Of a DNA stretch of 64,000 bases, positions 23,836-32,429 are shown one piece after another (position 1 is the first letter of the stretch; each line of letters starts with the position of its first letter). Below the pieces are notes generated by a model that did no database searches, was not told the DNA's origin, and saw nothing but the letters and a program-made list of their open reading frames with translations. Position numbers and translations under genes: made by a program. Where the stretch lies: assembly GCF_025950235.1 (NCBI RefSeq), contig NZ_JAPDDT010000007.1, forward strand, positions 62,001 to 126,000, given 5' to 3'. This DNA is from Luteolibacter arcticus. GTDB taxonomy: Bacteria > Verrucomicrobiota > Verrucomicrobiia > Verrucomicrobiales > Akkermansiaceae.

Positions 23836-25695
23836 TCACTTCCTCGCGTTGCTGAAGCGCGAGCGGCGAGGTGCGGCTACCGGGGCGGGGGCAGGAGCTG
23901 CCTTGCCACGGTTCAATTCCTCTTCGGTCGGATAGTAGGGCGCTTCCTGGGGACGCAATGCCCGGACACCCCGCTGCAGATTCGGCTCGTGAGCCGGGCC
24001 GGGATTGCACTCTGGATCGACCCAGTCGTGGTCTTGCTGCAGCATCGTGTTGCGATGGATGCGGCTCGATTGGGCCGAGGTCGCGGAGCGGCTCGCCGGA
24101 TCGTAGGAGGTGGGCGTCACGATGAAGACCAGGCTGGCGTTCTCTTTGACGGTGTCCTTGCTCTTGAAGAAGAAGTTCAAGACCGGCAGGTCGCCGAGGA
24201 ACGGGATCTTGGTGCGGTCCTTGTTCGACACCTCACCGTAGAATCCGCCGACCACCAGCGAGTGGCCGTCGGGAACGCGGGAGAGCGATTCGATCATGGA
24301 CTCGGTGACGCGTGGATAAACGTTGCCGGTCTGGCCAACGACTTGCTGCACGATTTGAGCGGAGCGCGGGCGAAGTTTCATGCGCACGGTGCCGTCCGGA
24401 AGCAGTGTCGGCGTGACCGACAGCGAGATACCGATTTCGCGGTGCTTCTCGGGCGCGTCAGTGATGGCTTGGTCGCTGGCGTCGATCTTGTAGCGAACTT
24501 CCTCGGTGACGATCGCGGTGTTGCCGGTGCCGCTCTGGGTCTGGGTGATGATGGGAATACGATCGATGATCGAGATGGATCCTTGTTCGTTGTCCTCGGT
24601 GATCAACGTGGGATTGGACACCTGGGTGGCGAAGTTTCCTTCCGCCAAGGCGCGCAACACGCCGTTGAGCTGGAGCGGCGACAAGACCAGGTCCGAAGTG
24701 CTGCCGGCCACCGCGGAGGTTGCCTCCGTCGAACTGAGCGAGGAACCGGCCGTACCTCCCTTGGTGATGAAACCGGTGGTGTTGATGCCGAACAGCGAGT
24801 TGAGGCTGCCTGCGACTTCCAGCGCGGTGCCACCTTCGCCGAGAGAGGTGGACCAGTTCACGCCGGTGCGCTCGGCTGCGGTGCTGTTGACCCGGAGGAT
24901 CTTCGTTTCGACGACGATCTGGCCCTTGGCGCGGTCGATGTCGTGCAGGAACTTGCGGGCCTGCTCGATGCGGTGGGCAGTGTCGATGATGACGACCGTG
25001 CCGGTCTTCGGCTCGAAGTTCACGATGCCGGTGCCCGGAGTGAGCATCGGGGTGAGCAACGCCTTGATCTGCTCGATATCGGTCGGGCGGAGATAGCGGA
25101 GCTGGTAGTTGAACTCGGCGCTCGGCAACTGCCCGAGCTGGGCCTGGCTCAGCGCATAGATGGTGTTGCCCTTGGTGTAGAGCGTGAGGCCATACATGAA
25201 GGCCAGCTCTTCCATCTGATTGAGCGGGTTGCCGTCATTGAGGTGACCCGTCACCCGGTAGTCGGGAGTGGCGATCTTCGCGTTGTGGAAGTACTGTCGG
25301 CCGGCCTGCTTGGCGAGGAACTGGAAGATGTCGTTGAGCGGCGCGTCCTTGATGAGGTAGCCCTCCTCGGACTCCTGGATCTCCTGATTGACCGGTGCTG
25401 CATTGGGATCCGTGACGGGCTTGCCGTTTGGATTCAGATCGGTCGGTGGCGTCACTGGTTCCACCGGCGGTGCGGCGGGCAGATCCGGAGCACCCGGGGC
25501 AGCGGGTACGACTGGCGGCGCGGGCAGGTCTCCCGGAGCAGGCGGCGGCTCGGGGGCCGGCGCGGGAGGGGGCAGATCCGGCACCGCGGGTTCGACCGCG
25601 GCGGCAGGAGAATCAACGATGGGGCCCTCATCCTGAGCGATCAGATAGGGCGTGGGTAGGGCCAGCAACGTGGCGACGGCGATGGCAGGCTTCAT
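23836..25695 (-). CDS. Outer-membrane secretin (PilQ/GspD family; Amuc_1098-like position)
   Basis: A 619-residue secretin. Signal peptide MKPAIAVATLLALPTPYLIA; a Pro/Ala-rich linker (about 25-110); an N0/STN-like domain (GYLIKDAPLNDIFQFLAKQA); an N1 domain (FNYQLRYLRPTDIEQIKALL); and the C-terminal secretin beta-domain with VSNPTLITEDNEQGSISIID, VPDGHSLVVGGFYGE and the hallmark KIPFLGDLPVLNFFF. It forms the outer-membrane gate for the pilus or secreted substrate. A polar C-terminal extension (~80 residues) follows the barrel. The start at 25695 gives the signal peptide; the frame extends upstream without features. In A. muciniphila the corresponding gene (as I recall, Amuc_1098) begins a five-gene block in the same order as here. 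Confidence 0.93.
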   Translation of the reverse strand: MKPAIAVATLLALPTPYLIAQDEGPIVDSPAAAVEPAVPDLPPPAPAPEPPPAPGDLPAPPVVPAAPGAPDLPAAPPVEPVTPPTDLNPNGKPVTDPNAAPVNQEIQESEEGYLIKDAPLNDIFQFLAKQAGRQYFHNAKIATPDYRVTGHLNDGNPLNQMEELAFMYGLTLYTKGNTIYALSQAQLGQLPSAEFNYQLRYLRPTDIEQIKALLTPMLTPGTGIVNFEPKTGTVVIIDTAHRIEQARKFLHDIDRAKGQIVVETKILRVNSTAAERTGVNWSTSLGEGGTALEVAGSLNSLFGINTTGFITKGGTAGSSLSSTEATSAVAGSTSDLVLSPLQLNGVLRALAEGNFATQVSNPTLITEDNEQGSISIIDRIPIITQTQSGTGNTAIVTEEVRYKIDASDQAITDAPEKHREIGISLSVTPTLLPDGTVRMKLRPRSAQIVQQVVGQTGNVYPRVTESMIESLSRVPDGHSLVVGGFYGEVSNKDRTKIPFLGDLPVLNFFFKSKDTVKENASLVFIVTPTSYDPASRSATSAQSSRIHRNTMLQQDHDWVDPECNPGPAHEPNLQRGVRALRPQEAPYYPTEEELNRGKAAPAPAPVAAPRRSRFSNARK

Positions 25696-25738
25696 GGTGT
25701 GCGGGTGTTGTGGGACAGCAGGGGGAAGAGAGAATGGA

Positions 25739-26446
25739 TCAGGGATTGGTGGACAGCGGGACGGTCGGCTGGATGTCGACCGGCGCCTGTGAGTCATCAG
25801 ACTCGACGCCCGGCGCGGTGATCTGGCCGATGCCCTTCTTCACGCCTTCCGGGAGCATGTTGAGGATATGATCCGCGGTCTCATTGGTAGAGACGTTGAG
25901 AAAGCGGATGCGCGCGGAGTTCACGGCCAGCACTTTGACGCCGATCTGCTTGCCATTCGGCAGGCGGAGGCTGAACACGTCACTGACGCGGAACATCCGG
26001 TTGCCGATGAGGAACTGCTGCTTGCCGGGCATCACGCCGTTGACGGAAATGCCCGCCACGACTTCGGAGAACGGCATCGGCGGCTCCGGCTTGAACCGCT
26101 GAGTCGGAGACTTCGAGGTGATCTTGGGCTCGGGAGCCACGTGATTCGGATCCTGGAAGCGGCCGAAGGGGTCGGTCTGGCGCTTGCGGATGGAAAAGCG
26201 GGCCGAAAGCTGCCGGACATATGCGGGAAGCTCATCGCCGGCGTAGCGGGAGGCCTCGATTTCCTTGGCCTCGGTGGCGGGCGCTGCGGCCGGCTTCGCT
26301 GGAGCGGCAGGGGCCGCCGCTGCCGGAGCGGATGGAGTCAGGTCGGCGCTGTCGAGCCCTTCCGCCATCTGTGCGAATACCGGCCCTGCGGCGAGCAGAA
26401 GGCCGGTGATGACGGTAAGTCTAGGAAGCAAGGGGGTCGGTTTCAT
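25739..26446 (-). CDS. PilP-like exported protein (Amuc_1099-like position), 235 aa
   Basis: MKPTPLLPRLTVITGLLLAA is a signal peptide. An Ala/Pro-rich linker (about 35-65) follows, then a conserved-looking domain with KRQTDPFGRFQDPNHVAPEP and a small beta fold (ISVNGVMPGKQQFLIGNRMF, VFSLRLPNGKQIGVKVLAVN) resembling PilP/GspC homology regions that contact the secretin. It lies between the PilO-like gene and the secretin, where pilP sits in pilMNOPQ operons. ATGA overlap at 26443-26446 with the upstream gene decided the start (a slightly longer start at 26455 is possible). Family assignment is by position and topology, not by strong motif. Confidence 0.7.
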   Translation of the reverse strand: MKPTPLLPRLTVITGLLLAAGPVFAQMAEGLDSADLTPSAPAAAAPAAPAKPAAAPATEAKEIEASRYAGDELPAYVRQLSARFSIRKRQTDPFGRFQDPNHVAPEPKITSKSPTQRFKPEPPMPFSEVVAGISVNGVMPGKQQFLIGNRMFRVSDVFSLRLPNGKQIGVKVLAVNSARIRFLNVSTNETADHILNMLPEGVKKGIGQITAPGVESDDSQAPVDIQPTVPLSTNP

Positions 26447-26976
26447 TTTTCCCACGCGGTGTAAGTGACCTGAAAATTCAGGGAAGATGAGGAGGCTCCA
26501 CTAGGGTCGATCCTGAGTTCCTGGAGCTGGAGTTGGGGCATCCGGGATTCCAGTTCGGCGAGCGCTTGTTGCACCGAGCGGAAGGTTCCGCGGAAGGCGA
26601 GTCGCACCTGGGTGGAATCCTGGGCCGACACCGAGGCAAAGCCGACCCGGCCGGCGGGATACTCGACCGCCGTCTGCTGGAATTCCTTCGCGGGCAGGGC
26701 ATCACCGATCTGCTTGAGATGGGAGGTGATCGAGTTCGCGGTCTCTTTCTCCACTTGGGAAAGCCAGCGTTCCATGTGCGGGCGCTTCTTGCTGATCTGT
26801 GCCTCGACTCCCAAGGCTCCGATCCGATCGTTCTCGGCGCTCTTGTAGAGCCCCTGCTTTTCCAGGAAGGAAGCGGAGGCCTTCGACTTGAGGAACATCC
26901 CTCCGCCGACGATCGCCGCGCAGACCGCAAGCGGCACTACGAAACCGAACAGGATGATGGATTGGCGGTAAAACAT
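26443..26976 (-). CDS. PilO-like single-pass protein (Amuc_1100-like position), 177 aa
   Basis: An N-terminal membrane helix (IILFGFVVPLAVCAAIVGGG), a coiled-coil stretch (about 35-95), then a ferredoxin-like beta-alpha domain with VRLAFRGTFRSVQQALAELE and the closing LNFQVTYTAWEK. This is the architecture of PilO. In Akkermansia the gene in this position encodes Amuc_1100, which, as I recall, is longer (about 317 residues) and shows a PilO/PilN-like fold; the present protein is shorter. I infer a structural member of the inner-membrane alignment complex, with the periplasmic domain pairing with the PilN-like half of the upstream protein. The gene starts 17 bases after that gene ends. Confidence 0.72.
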   Translation of the reverse strand: MFYRQSIILFGFVVPLAVCAAIVGGGMFLKSKASASFLEKQGLYKSAENDRIGALGVEAQISKKRPHMERWLSQVEKETANSITSHLKQIGDALPAKEFQQTAVEYPAGRVGFASVSAQDSTQVRLAFRGTFRSVQQALAELESRMPQLQLQELRIDPSGASSSSLNFQVTYTAWEK

Positions 26977-26993
26977 GGGGAGTGAAAGAGAGG

Positions 26994-28778
26994 TCAGGGG
27001 GCTTTGGCGAGGGTCACGGCCAGTTGATCCGACGACTCGAAGCGCTGGGTGACCGTCAGATCGAAGGAGAAAGGATAGGTGGTATCATCGAGAGCCGAGG
27101 CCTCCTCGGATGGGCTCGGCCGGTAGCTGCCGTTTTCCAGCGTGCGGACGTTGACCACCACGCTGCGACTTGGCAGGTCGGTGCGGAACGAAGCGCTGCC
27201 GGTCTCATCCGCGACTTGCTTGAAGACTGCCGAAATGCCGTCGCGGGTATTCAACAGGGCGAGCTGCTCGAGCGCTTCCTCACGGGCCAGGCCGCTCATC
27301 TTCCACTCGCGGATGAAGCCGGCTTTGGCCTGGCCGGGAGTGGATTCCGGACGGACGTAGTGAGTGAAGGCTTTCACCATGAAGCCGCTCTTTTCCGGGA
27401 ACATGGTGCTCAGCAATTCCATGGTGGCCCATGCCTTGGAGCGATCTTCCAACAGATTGTCCCAGTGATCGACACGACCGCGCTCGGAAGAGAGGAAGGT
27501 GAGGCGTTGCTTCTGGGCGTTGGCTCCGTCGGAGTTGAAACCCCACTCTGGCTTGCGGACCAGATCCACCATCTGCAAGCCGGAGAAGACCAAAGCCAGC
27601 ACGGCGAGCGCTGCAAATCCCAGACGCGCGTAGCGCCCGGCGCGGAGCAGCTTCATCTCGCTGCGGGTTGGATAAATTTCCGCCACCTCCCGGCTCACTG
27701 GCAGGAAGTCCTGTACGGCCCATCCGTCACTCCGGAGCACGCCGAAGGTGTGGGAGGATGCCAACGGGGTTTCCGGAGCGGTCGCGAGGCCGATGGAAAT
27801 CTGAGGCTCCGGCCCGATGCCGGCGGACGCCGTCACATAGGGCGTGTTCGTCCAGTCGATTTCGCGAATGGAAGCAGCCGGGAAGACCAGTTGCAGGTCC
27901 GCGACCATCTGAGGGTCGGTGATCTCACCGGTGGAAATAAGGAAAACCTCTGGATCCGCGAGTTCCAGTGCGGCAGCCGTGGTGGAAGCCGCATGACGGA
28001 GATTCGTGGGGCGACGCTGCCCGCGGTGCTGAAGGGTGCGGAGGAGGCGCAGGTCGCCGTGCTCGTTGAAAAAGGCCAGCAGCGTGAAGCGCGAGTAGGG
28101 CAGTACCGCGATCAATGGCCGGGTGACCTCGTCGCGCTTCAATTCGGGCAGCGCGAGCAGGCACACGAGCGGGGCACTGACCGCACGGGTGATGACCGGG
28201 AAATTCTTTTCTTCTCCAGCCTTGCGCAGTTCTTCCAGGAACGCGCCCCAGCTTCGCGACAAGCACACGGTGGTGGCGATCGCTTCGCTGCCGGCGGCAG
28301 GGTAAGGAATGAGCCGCCAGCTCGACTCGGTGGCGGACACCGAGGAGTCGTCGAGGATGCTCTTGGGATCGGACTCGATGCCTATCCGCAATTCGGCCAA
28401 GGCACCGGGATTGTCGAGTTCCGGCTTGAGCTCGGACGTTGCGAACTCGTCAGCCAAGTGAAGGATGACACCGATCGAGTCCGCTTTGGCATTTTGCGCG
28501 ACCCGGATGATCTCAGCCGCGAAGGCGGGAATCAGTGTGAGGTCGGTGGCGTGAGCCTCGGAAAGCTGGGGACCGGGAGTCCATTGGCCGGACCGGCGGT
28601 CAAAGAGACGGGAATCGACGCGATTGCCGTCCGCGCGAAGATGGAGCTGGAAATCCAGCTCGAGCGCGTTGCGATACCAGGCGGCGTTATCCGCGCGGCT
28701 GGTGCCGCGGAGAACCGAGCCAGCCTGACGGAAGCGTTGGAGCGGATTGAGCCCCGCGGGATGTTGGTAGGCGACCAA
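26994..28778 (-). CDS. PilM-PilN-like fusion protein (Amuc_1101-like position), 594 aa
   Basis: Residues ~1-380 form an actin-like PilM-type region (LIPAFAAEIIRVAQNAKADS, SWRLIPYPAAGSEAIATTVC, PLIAVLPYSRFTLLAFFNEH, ISIGLATAPETP). One membrane helix (about 385-405, LGFAALAVLALVFSGLQMVD) follows, then a periplasmic PilN-like domain with a helical start and beta end (SVVVNVRTLENGSYR). In proteobacteria PilM and PilN are separate and joined by a PilN N-terminal peptide; here one chain seems to do both. Sequence similarity to PilM is weak, so the call leans on layout and position. A strong hairpin lies between this gene and the upstream pilin gene. Confidence 0.72.
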   Translation of the reverse strand: MVAYQHPAGLNPLQRFRQAGSVLRGTSRADNAAWYRNALELDFQLHLRADGNRVDSRLFDRRSGQWTPGPQLSEAHATDLTLIPAFAAEIIRVAQNAKADSIGVILHLADEFATSELKPELDNPGALAELRIGIESDPKSILDDSSVSATESSWRLIPYPAAGSEAIATTVCLSRSWGAFLEELRKAGEEKNFPVITRAVSAPLVCLLALPELKRDEVTRPLIAVLPYSRFTLLAFFNEHGDLRLLRTLQHRGQRRPTNLRHAASTTAAALELADPEVFLISTGEITDPQMVADLQLVFPAASIREIDWTNTPYVTASAGIGPEPQISIGLATAPETPLASSHTFGVLRSDGWAVQDFLPVSREVAEIYPTRSEMKLLRAGRYARLGFAALAVLALVFSGLQMVDLVRKPEWGFNSDGANAQKQRLTFLSSERGRVDHWDNLLEDRSKAWATMELLSTMFPEKSGFMVKAFTHYVRPESTPGQAKAGFIREWKMSGLAREEALEQLALLNTRDGISAVFKQVADETGSASFRTDLPSRSVVVNVRTLENGSYRPSPSEEASALDDTTYPFSFDLTVTQRFESSDQLAVTLAKAP

Positions 28779-28837
28779 GGGACGAAGGGTGGGTGGGTGC
28801 TTTCATCAACGGGGGGAAAAATTGGGGGGAAAAGGGA

Positions 28838-28868
28838 GGTCTCCCGCCCGCCATGCAGGCGGGAGACC
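28838..28868 (-). terminator. Intrinsic terminator/attenuator between the major pilin and the PilM-like gene
   Basis: Perfect 11-base arms GGTCTCCCGCC (28838-28848) and GGCGGGAGACC (28858-28868) around a 9-base loop, 56 bases past the pilin stop. On the minus strand the hairpin is followed by a pyrimidine run containing TTTT and TTTTT interrupted by C. Its position suggests partial termination: much pilin message, less message for the assembly proteins behind it. The remaining bases of 28779-28924 show no gene. Confidence 0.7.
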
Positions 28869-28924
28869 AGAGGTTGTCTGCGGGGAAACTGCTAGGCAGT
28901 AGTCACCCGCATGCGACCGGTGGA

Positions 28925-29344
28925 TTACCAGTCTTGGTAGTCCTTCGGGGAGTACTCAGCAGCAGTACCACCGTTGGTCGGGGTGCCGGTGCTGGTGGCA
29001 ACCAGCGTGCCGATGCCCGGGATGGTGGTGGCGTACGAGTAGGACAGGCCGCCGACCGGGTGGGTCGGTGGGACTTCGATGAAGTCACCCGTACCGAAGA
29101 TCGGGCCGGCGACGGAGGTGTCGAGGGCGGTGGCTTCGGTGACGTTGTTCATGTTCTGATACGAGCGAACGGCCTGCTGGACGTTGCGAACGATCATCAC
29201 GTTGGCGGCACGGTCGGAACCCTTCTTCCAAGCGCGGGCGCCCACGAAGAGGATCGAGATGAGCGAAAGGAGAACGAGGATGACGACCGTCAGTTCGAGG
29301 AGCGTCATACCTTTCGCGCGCTTGGTGATACGAGTCAGTTTCAT
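28925..29344 (-). CDS. Type IV major pilin-like prepilin (Amuc_1102-like position)
   Basis: A 139-residue prepilin with a short basic leader MKLTRITKRAKG, cleavage after that Gly, then MTLLELTVVILVLLSLISIL (Glu5 present). A helix continues to ~60 (NVMIVRNVQQAVRSYQNMNN), followed by a Thr/Gly-rich globular head ending YSPKDYQDW. It is small, as pseudopilins and short pilins are. It sits in its own interval: 108 bases after pilT and before a strong hairpin, which suggests separate, high expression. The Thr/Ser-rich head (VATSTGTPTNGGTAAEYS) would be a candidate for O-glycosylation. The call as the major pilin is inference from gene arrangement. Confidence 0.85.
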   Translation of the reverse strand: MKLTRITKRAKGMTLLELTVVILVLLSLISILFVGARAWKKGSDRAANVMIVRNVQQAVRSYQNMNNVTEATALDTSVAGPIFGTGDFIEVPPTHPVGGLSYSYATTIPGIGTLVATSTGTPTNGGTAAEYSPKDYQDW

Positions 29345-29452
29345 GTTTGGTGTGTTGTCTTTTGGGTGTGTCTAGTTTCTTGTCGGAGGGAGAACCAGCG
29401 AAGGGCCCGGGAGGATCAGGTGATCAGGGTCATTCGCGAATTCTCAAAGTGT

Positions 29453-30727
29453 TCAGAGGATCTCGGATTCGTCGCGGTTCATGCGGGCGTTCTCGAAGGT
29501 CTGCTCGGTGATCAGGCCCTGGCGCATCAGGCGGCGAAGGTTGGCGTCCCACTCGATGTTGCCGGCGCGGCGGATCACGTCTTCCAGGGAACGGGCGCCA
29601 CCATCGTAGTTGGCGATCGCCGAGGAGACCGAGTCGTCGTTGTTCTGCAGGAACTCGTAGGTGAGTACCCGGCGCTGGACGCCGTTGAGGAGGCCCTGCG
29701 AGTGGATGAAAATGAGGATTTCCGCGAGGCGGGAAAGGACGGACGTGTGGCTTTCCTTGGGATAGAGCTCGAGGATACGGCCGATCGTCTTGACCGCGCC
29801 GGTGGTGTGGAGCGTGGAGAGTACCAAGTGACCGGTCTGCGCGGCTTCCATGCAGGTTTCCATCGCTTCCCGATCCCGGATTTCCCCGAGCAGGATGACG
29901 TGTGGCGCCTTACGAAGGACATCCTTCAGGCCCTGGCGGTAGGAGTGGACGTCGCGACCGACTTCCTGCTGCGTCACGACGCTGGGGCAGGGGATACGGC
30001 GGCCGGGGTATTCCGGATCGTCCATGTCATCCGGGTACTGATACTCGATCGGGTCTTCGACCGTGACGATGTGCTTGCCGTGGTTGCGGCGCAGCCAGTC
30101 GATCAGAGCCGCGAGGCTGGTTGATTTACCCGAGCCGGTGGGACCGGTGACGAGGCACAGGCCGGCGCGCTTCTGCACGGCCATGCGAAGGATGGTCGTC
30201 GTATCAGGATCGATGCCGAGGCTTTCCAGCTCCGGAATGAAATCGTTGAGGATACGGCAGGTCACGCCGAGGCCCGAAGAACTCAAGTGAGCCTGGATAC
30301 GCAGGCGGCCGGAGCGCTCGCCGTTGTTGCCCATCAGGATGCCGTTACAAGAGAAGTCCGCCACCTTGCGTTCGGCGAAGTCCCGGATCGCGTTGGCGAT
30401 CTTTTCCTCCACCCGTTGGCCGAGGTTGCCTTCCTCCCCGAAGCCGTGGCTGGCGCTTTCGCGGTTGGTGATGAGCTCCTTGAGGATCTCATCCATTTGC
30501 TGGGCGTTCAGGACGCCAAGGAAGTCGAGCTTCTCGACGCCCTTGTTAGTGTGGATGTAGACCGGGCGGTCCGACCGCATCTGTATGTCCGAAACGCGGA
30601 CTTCCTTGCAGACCCGGAAGATGATTCCCAGCAGCGTCGCGCCATCCATGCCCGGTGCAAAGCGCGGGGCGGCGACCGGTCCATTGTGGACTGGCAGCGG
30701 TGGTGGTTCATGAACAGCAGTGAACAT
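29453..30727 (-). CDS. PilT/PilU-type pilus retraction ATPase
   Basis: A 424-residue secretion ATPase of the PilT class. Walker A GPTGSGKST (195-203), Asp box VEDPIEY (223-229), Walker B HVILLGEIRD (276-285) and His box LVLSTLHTTGA are intact. The tetracysteine of PilB is missing. It carries an unusual N-terminal ~25-residue Pro-rich extension, and the PAS-like N-domain includes VSDIQMRSDRPVYIHTNKG. PilT motors retract pili for twitching motility. The gene is 24 bases downstream of an unknown gene and precedes the pilin. PilT versus PilU cannot be separated by eye. Confidence 0.92.
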   Translation of the reverse strand: MFTAVHEPPPLPVHNGPVAAPRFAPGMDGATLLGIIFRVCKEVRVSDIQMRSDRPVYIHTNKGVEKLDFLGVLNAQQMDEILKELITNRESASHGFGEEGNLGQRVEEKIANAIRDFAERKVADFSCNGILMGNNGERSGRLRIQAHLSSSGLGVTCRILNDFIPELESLGIDPDTTTILRMAVQKRAGLCLVTGPTGSGKSTSLAALIDWLRRNHGKHIVTVEDPIEYQYPDDMDDPEYPGRRIPCPSVVTQQEVGRDVHSYRQGLKDVLRKAPHVILLGEIRDREAMETCMEAAQTGHLVLSTLHTTGAVKTIGRILELYPKESHTSVLSRLAEILIFIHSQGLLNGVQRRVLTYEFLQNNDDSVSSAIANYDGGARSLEDVIRRAGNIEWDANLRRLMRQGLITEQTFENARMNRDESEIL

Positions 30728-30751
30728 GGGGAGGTGGAGAGGGCGGGAAAA

Positions 30752-31624
30752 TCAGTGGGAAGTGGAAGCCTGGTCCGGAGTCGGAGATGACAGCCGGTCA
30801 ATGGTCTTGACGGCGGCGTCCCGCACTTTGACGACAAACTTCAAGCGATCGAGGATCTCCATCTGACGGGCAGGGGAGAGGCGCTCGAATTCGCCGGAGG
30901 AAAGCCACGCTTCCGTGAGCGAGTGATGCTTGGCCAAGGCCTGGTCCATGATGAGGAGTTGTTCCTTCATCTGCTCCAGCGAGTAACTCTCACGATGCAG
31001 GAACATCAGTTCCAGGATGTTGCCGGCAGCAGAGGCGGCAGTCAGGGCTGGGCGCGGGTCGGACGTCTCCTTGAGGCAGTAGGCGATGGTGTCCTTCGAA
31101 AGGTCGATCACCTTGTCGGTCAGGAGGCGGCGGGTGCCGACGGACGGTTCGGTGAGGAACAAGTGATACGAGTTGTAATTCGCGTAGTTCGACGGATCGA
31201 GTTCGTAGGCGAGGCGGAGCCGGTCTTCGGTCTGGCGGCGGAGATAGAGCTTGTGCCCCTGGGTGACCGGACTCGGATTGGTGCGTTCGGTTGCCGCCAA
31301 TTCGATGCGTCCGATCAAGCTGGTTGGTTGCTTGGCCTGGCGATCGTCATGGCAGGCGTCGCCTTCCGGGCCATGATTGTGTCCACAAGCACTGCAGGCG
31401 GAGGACCGCTCGGCACCCGCGTCCATGGTTCCGTGCCAGTCGGACTCGATTCCTCCTTGCAGGGCCAAGGCGATCACCTGGCCGTAGGGGCTGGTCTTGA
31501 GTCCGAGCGGATTCGGGCGGAAGTCGAGGTCCCCCCCCGCCGAGAGGCGGTTGGCTCCGTACGACCACAGCGCCACGCCGGAAACGGCAAGGACAGAGGT
31601 GATCGCGATGTCGCGGAGATTCAT
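30752..31624 (-). CDS. Membrane-anchored hypothetical protein with Cys/His segment, 290 aa
   Basis: An N-terminal membrane helix (LRDIAITSVLAVSGVALWSY), then a segment with clustered Cys and His (SACSACGHNHGPEGDACHDD, about 75-94) that could bind a metal. The remaining ~190 residues are helical and TPR-like (YELDPSNYANYNSYHLFLTE, LLIMDQALAKHHSLTEAWLS). The start at 31624 places the membrane helix at the N-terminus. It lies 31 bases after the ABC permease and 24 bases before pilT, so it is probably in one operon with both. No family is recognised. Confidence 0.68.
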   Translation of the reverse strand: MNLRDIAITSVLAVSGVALWSYGANRLSAGGDLDFRPNPLGLKTSPYGQVIALALQGGIESDWHGTMDAGAERSSACSACGHNHGPEGDACHDDRQAKQPTSLIGRIELAATERTNPSPVTQGHKLYLRRQTEDRLRLAYELDPSNYANYNSYHLFLTEPSVGTRRLLTDKVIDLSKDTIAYCLKETSDPRPALTAASAAGNILELMFLHRESYSLEQMKEQLLIMDQALAKHHSLTEAWLSSGEFERLSPARQMEILDRLKFVVKVRDAAVKTIDRLSSPTPDQASTSH

Positions 31625-31655
31625 GGAGAGGGAGGGTGAAGCAATAGGAGAGATC

Positions 31656-32423
31656 TCAGGCCGTGGCGCGCACCCGGAAGACCAGGCGGGAGATCGCGGC
31701 ATGAACGAGCAAGATACCGCCGAAGTAAGCTAACAGCAGCGGGAACTTGTCCCAGTCGATCGCTCCCAGCTTGTAGCGGAGACGCTCGGTGGGGTCGGCG
31801 AAATGATAGTGGGGAGATCCGGCCCAGACCCACTTGAGGAGGGCATTGCTTTCCAAGTTGGCGAGCAGTTTCAGATAACCCACGCCGTAGAGGCCATAGA
31901 CGGCCACGGCTGCGGAAGTGATGAAGCCGGTGATGCTGCCGAAGCGCGAGGCGACCGACATCGCGAGCGCTGAAAGAGGCGCCATGGCGAGGAGGAACAG
32001 CAGGCCGTATTGAAGATTCGTGGTGACCCACATGCTCTTCTCGGCGGGCAGCGCCGGGCTGGCGGCCAGGATGCACACGGCGGTGGCGAGCAGCGGAAGC
32101 GGAGCGAGGAAGGTGAGCAGCGAGAGCCACATTTCCATCAGTTGCCGGGTGGCGGAGACGCCGGTGGTCAGGAAGTATTCGCCGACGCCCGAGCGTGCGT
32201 TGTTCTCCCCGAGCTTGGCGGCAGTGAAGAAGCCCCAGAAGATGGCGGAGAGAAGCGCCATGGCCCAGGTGGTCTGGGCGATCGCTGGCTTGAGCAGCGT
32301 GGCGTTTTCCGTCGCGCTCGAAATCTGCGGCAGCAGGAAGGGGAGGACGCCAACCGCAAACAGGGAAATCACCCAGGATTTCCATTGGAAGAGCGTCGCA
32401 GTGGTGAGCCGGTAGAGTCGCAT
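31656..32423 (-). CDS. ABC transporter permease (ABC-2-like), 255 aa
   Basis: Six hydrophobic segments are visible (for example WVISLFAVGVLPFLLPQIS, LLTFLAPLPLLATAVCILAA, YGLLFLLAMAPLSALAMSVA, LLLAYFGGILLVHAAISRLV), the layout of ABC-2-type export permeases. The ATPase gene ends 6 bases upstream, so the two form a transporter. The middle loop with EYFLTTGVSATRQLMEMW resembles the coupling region. The substrate is unknown. The two genes run in the same direction and close to the pilus genes, which suggests export of a pilus- or surface-related component, but this is only context. Confidence 0.78.
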   Translation of the reverse strand: MRLYRLTTATLFQWKSWVISLFAVGVLPFLLPQISSATENATLLKPAIAQTTWAMALLSAIFWGFFTAAKLGENNARSGVGEYFLTTGVSATRQLMEMWLSLLTFLAPLPLLATAVCILAASPALPAEKSMWVTTNLQYGLLFLLAMAPLSALAMSVASRFGSITGFITSAAVAVYGLYGVGYLKLLANLESNALLKWVWAGSPHYHFADPTERLRYKLGAIDWDKFPLLLAYFGGILLVHAAISRLVFRVRATA

Positions 32424-32429
32424 GACGAT

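Noticed and set aside
23815..25659. A 614-codon plus-strand frame opposite the secretin
   Set aside because: Antisense shadow of the secretin gene; no signal, fold or motif.
26982..30124. Two long plus-strand frames (637 and 443 codons) opposite the PilM-like, pilin and PilT genes
   Set aside because: Antisense shadows; the minus-strand proteins have diagnostic motifs and these do not.
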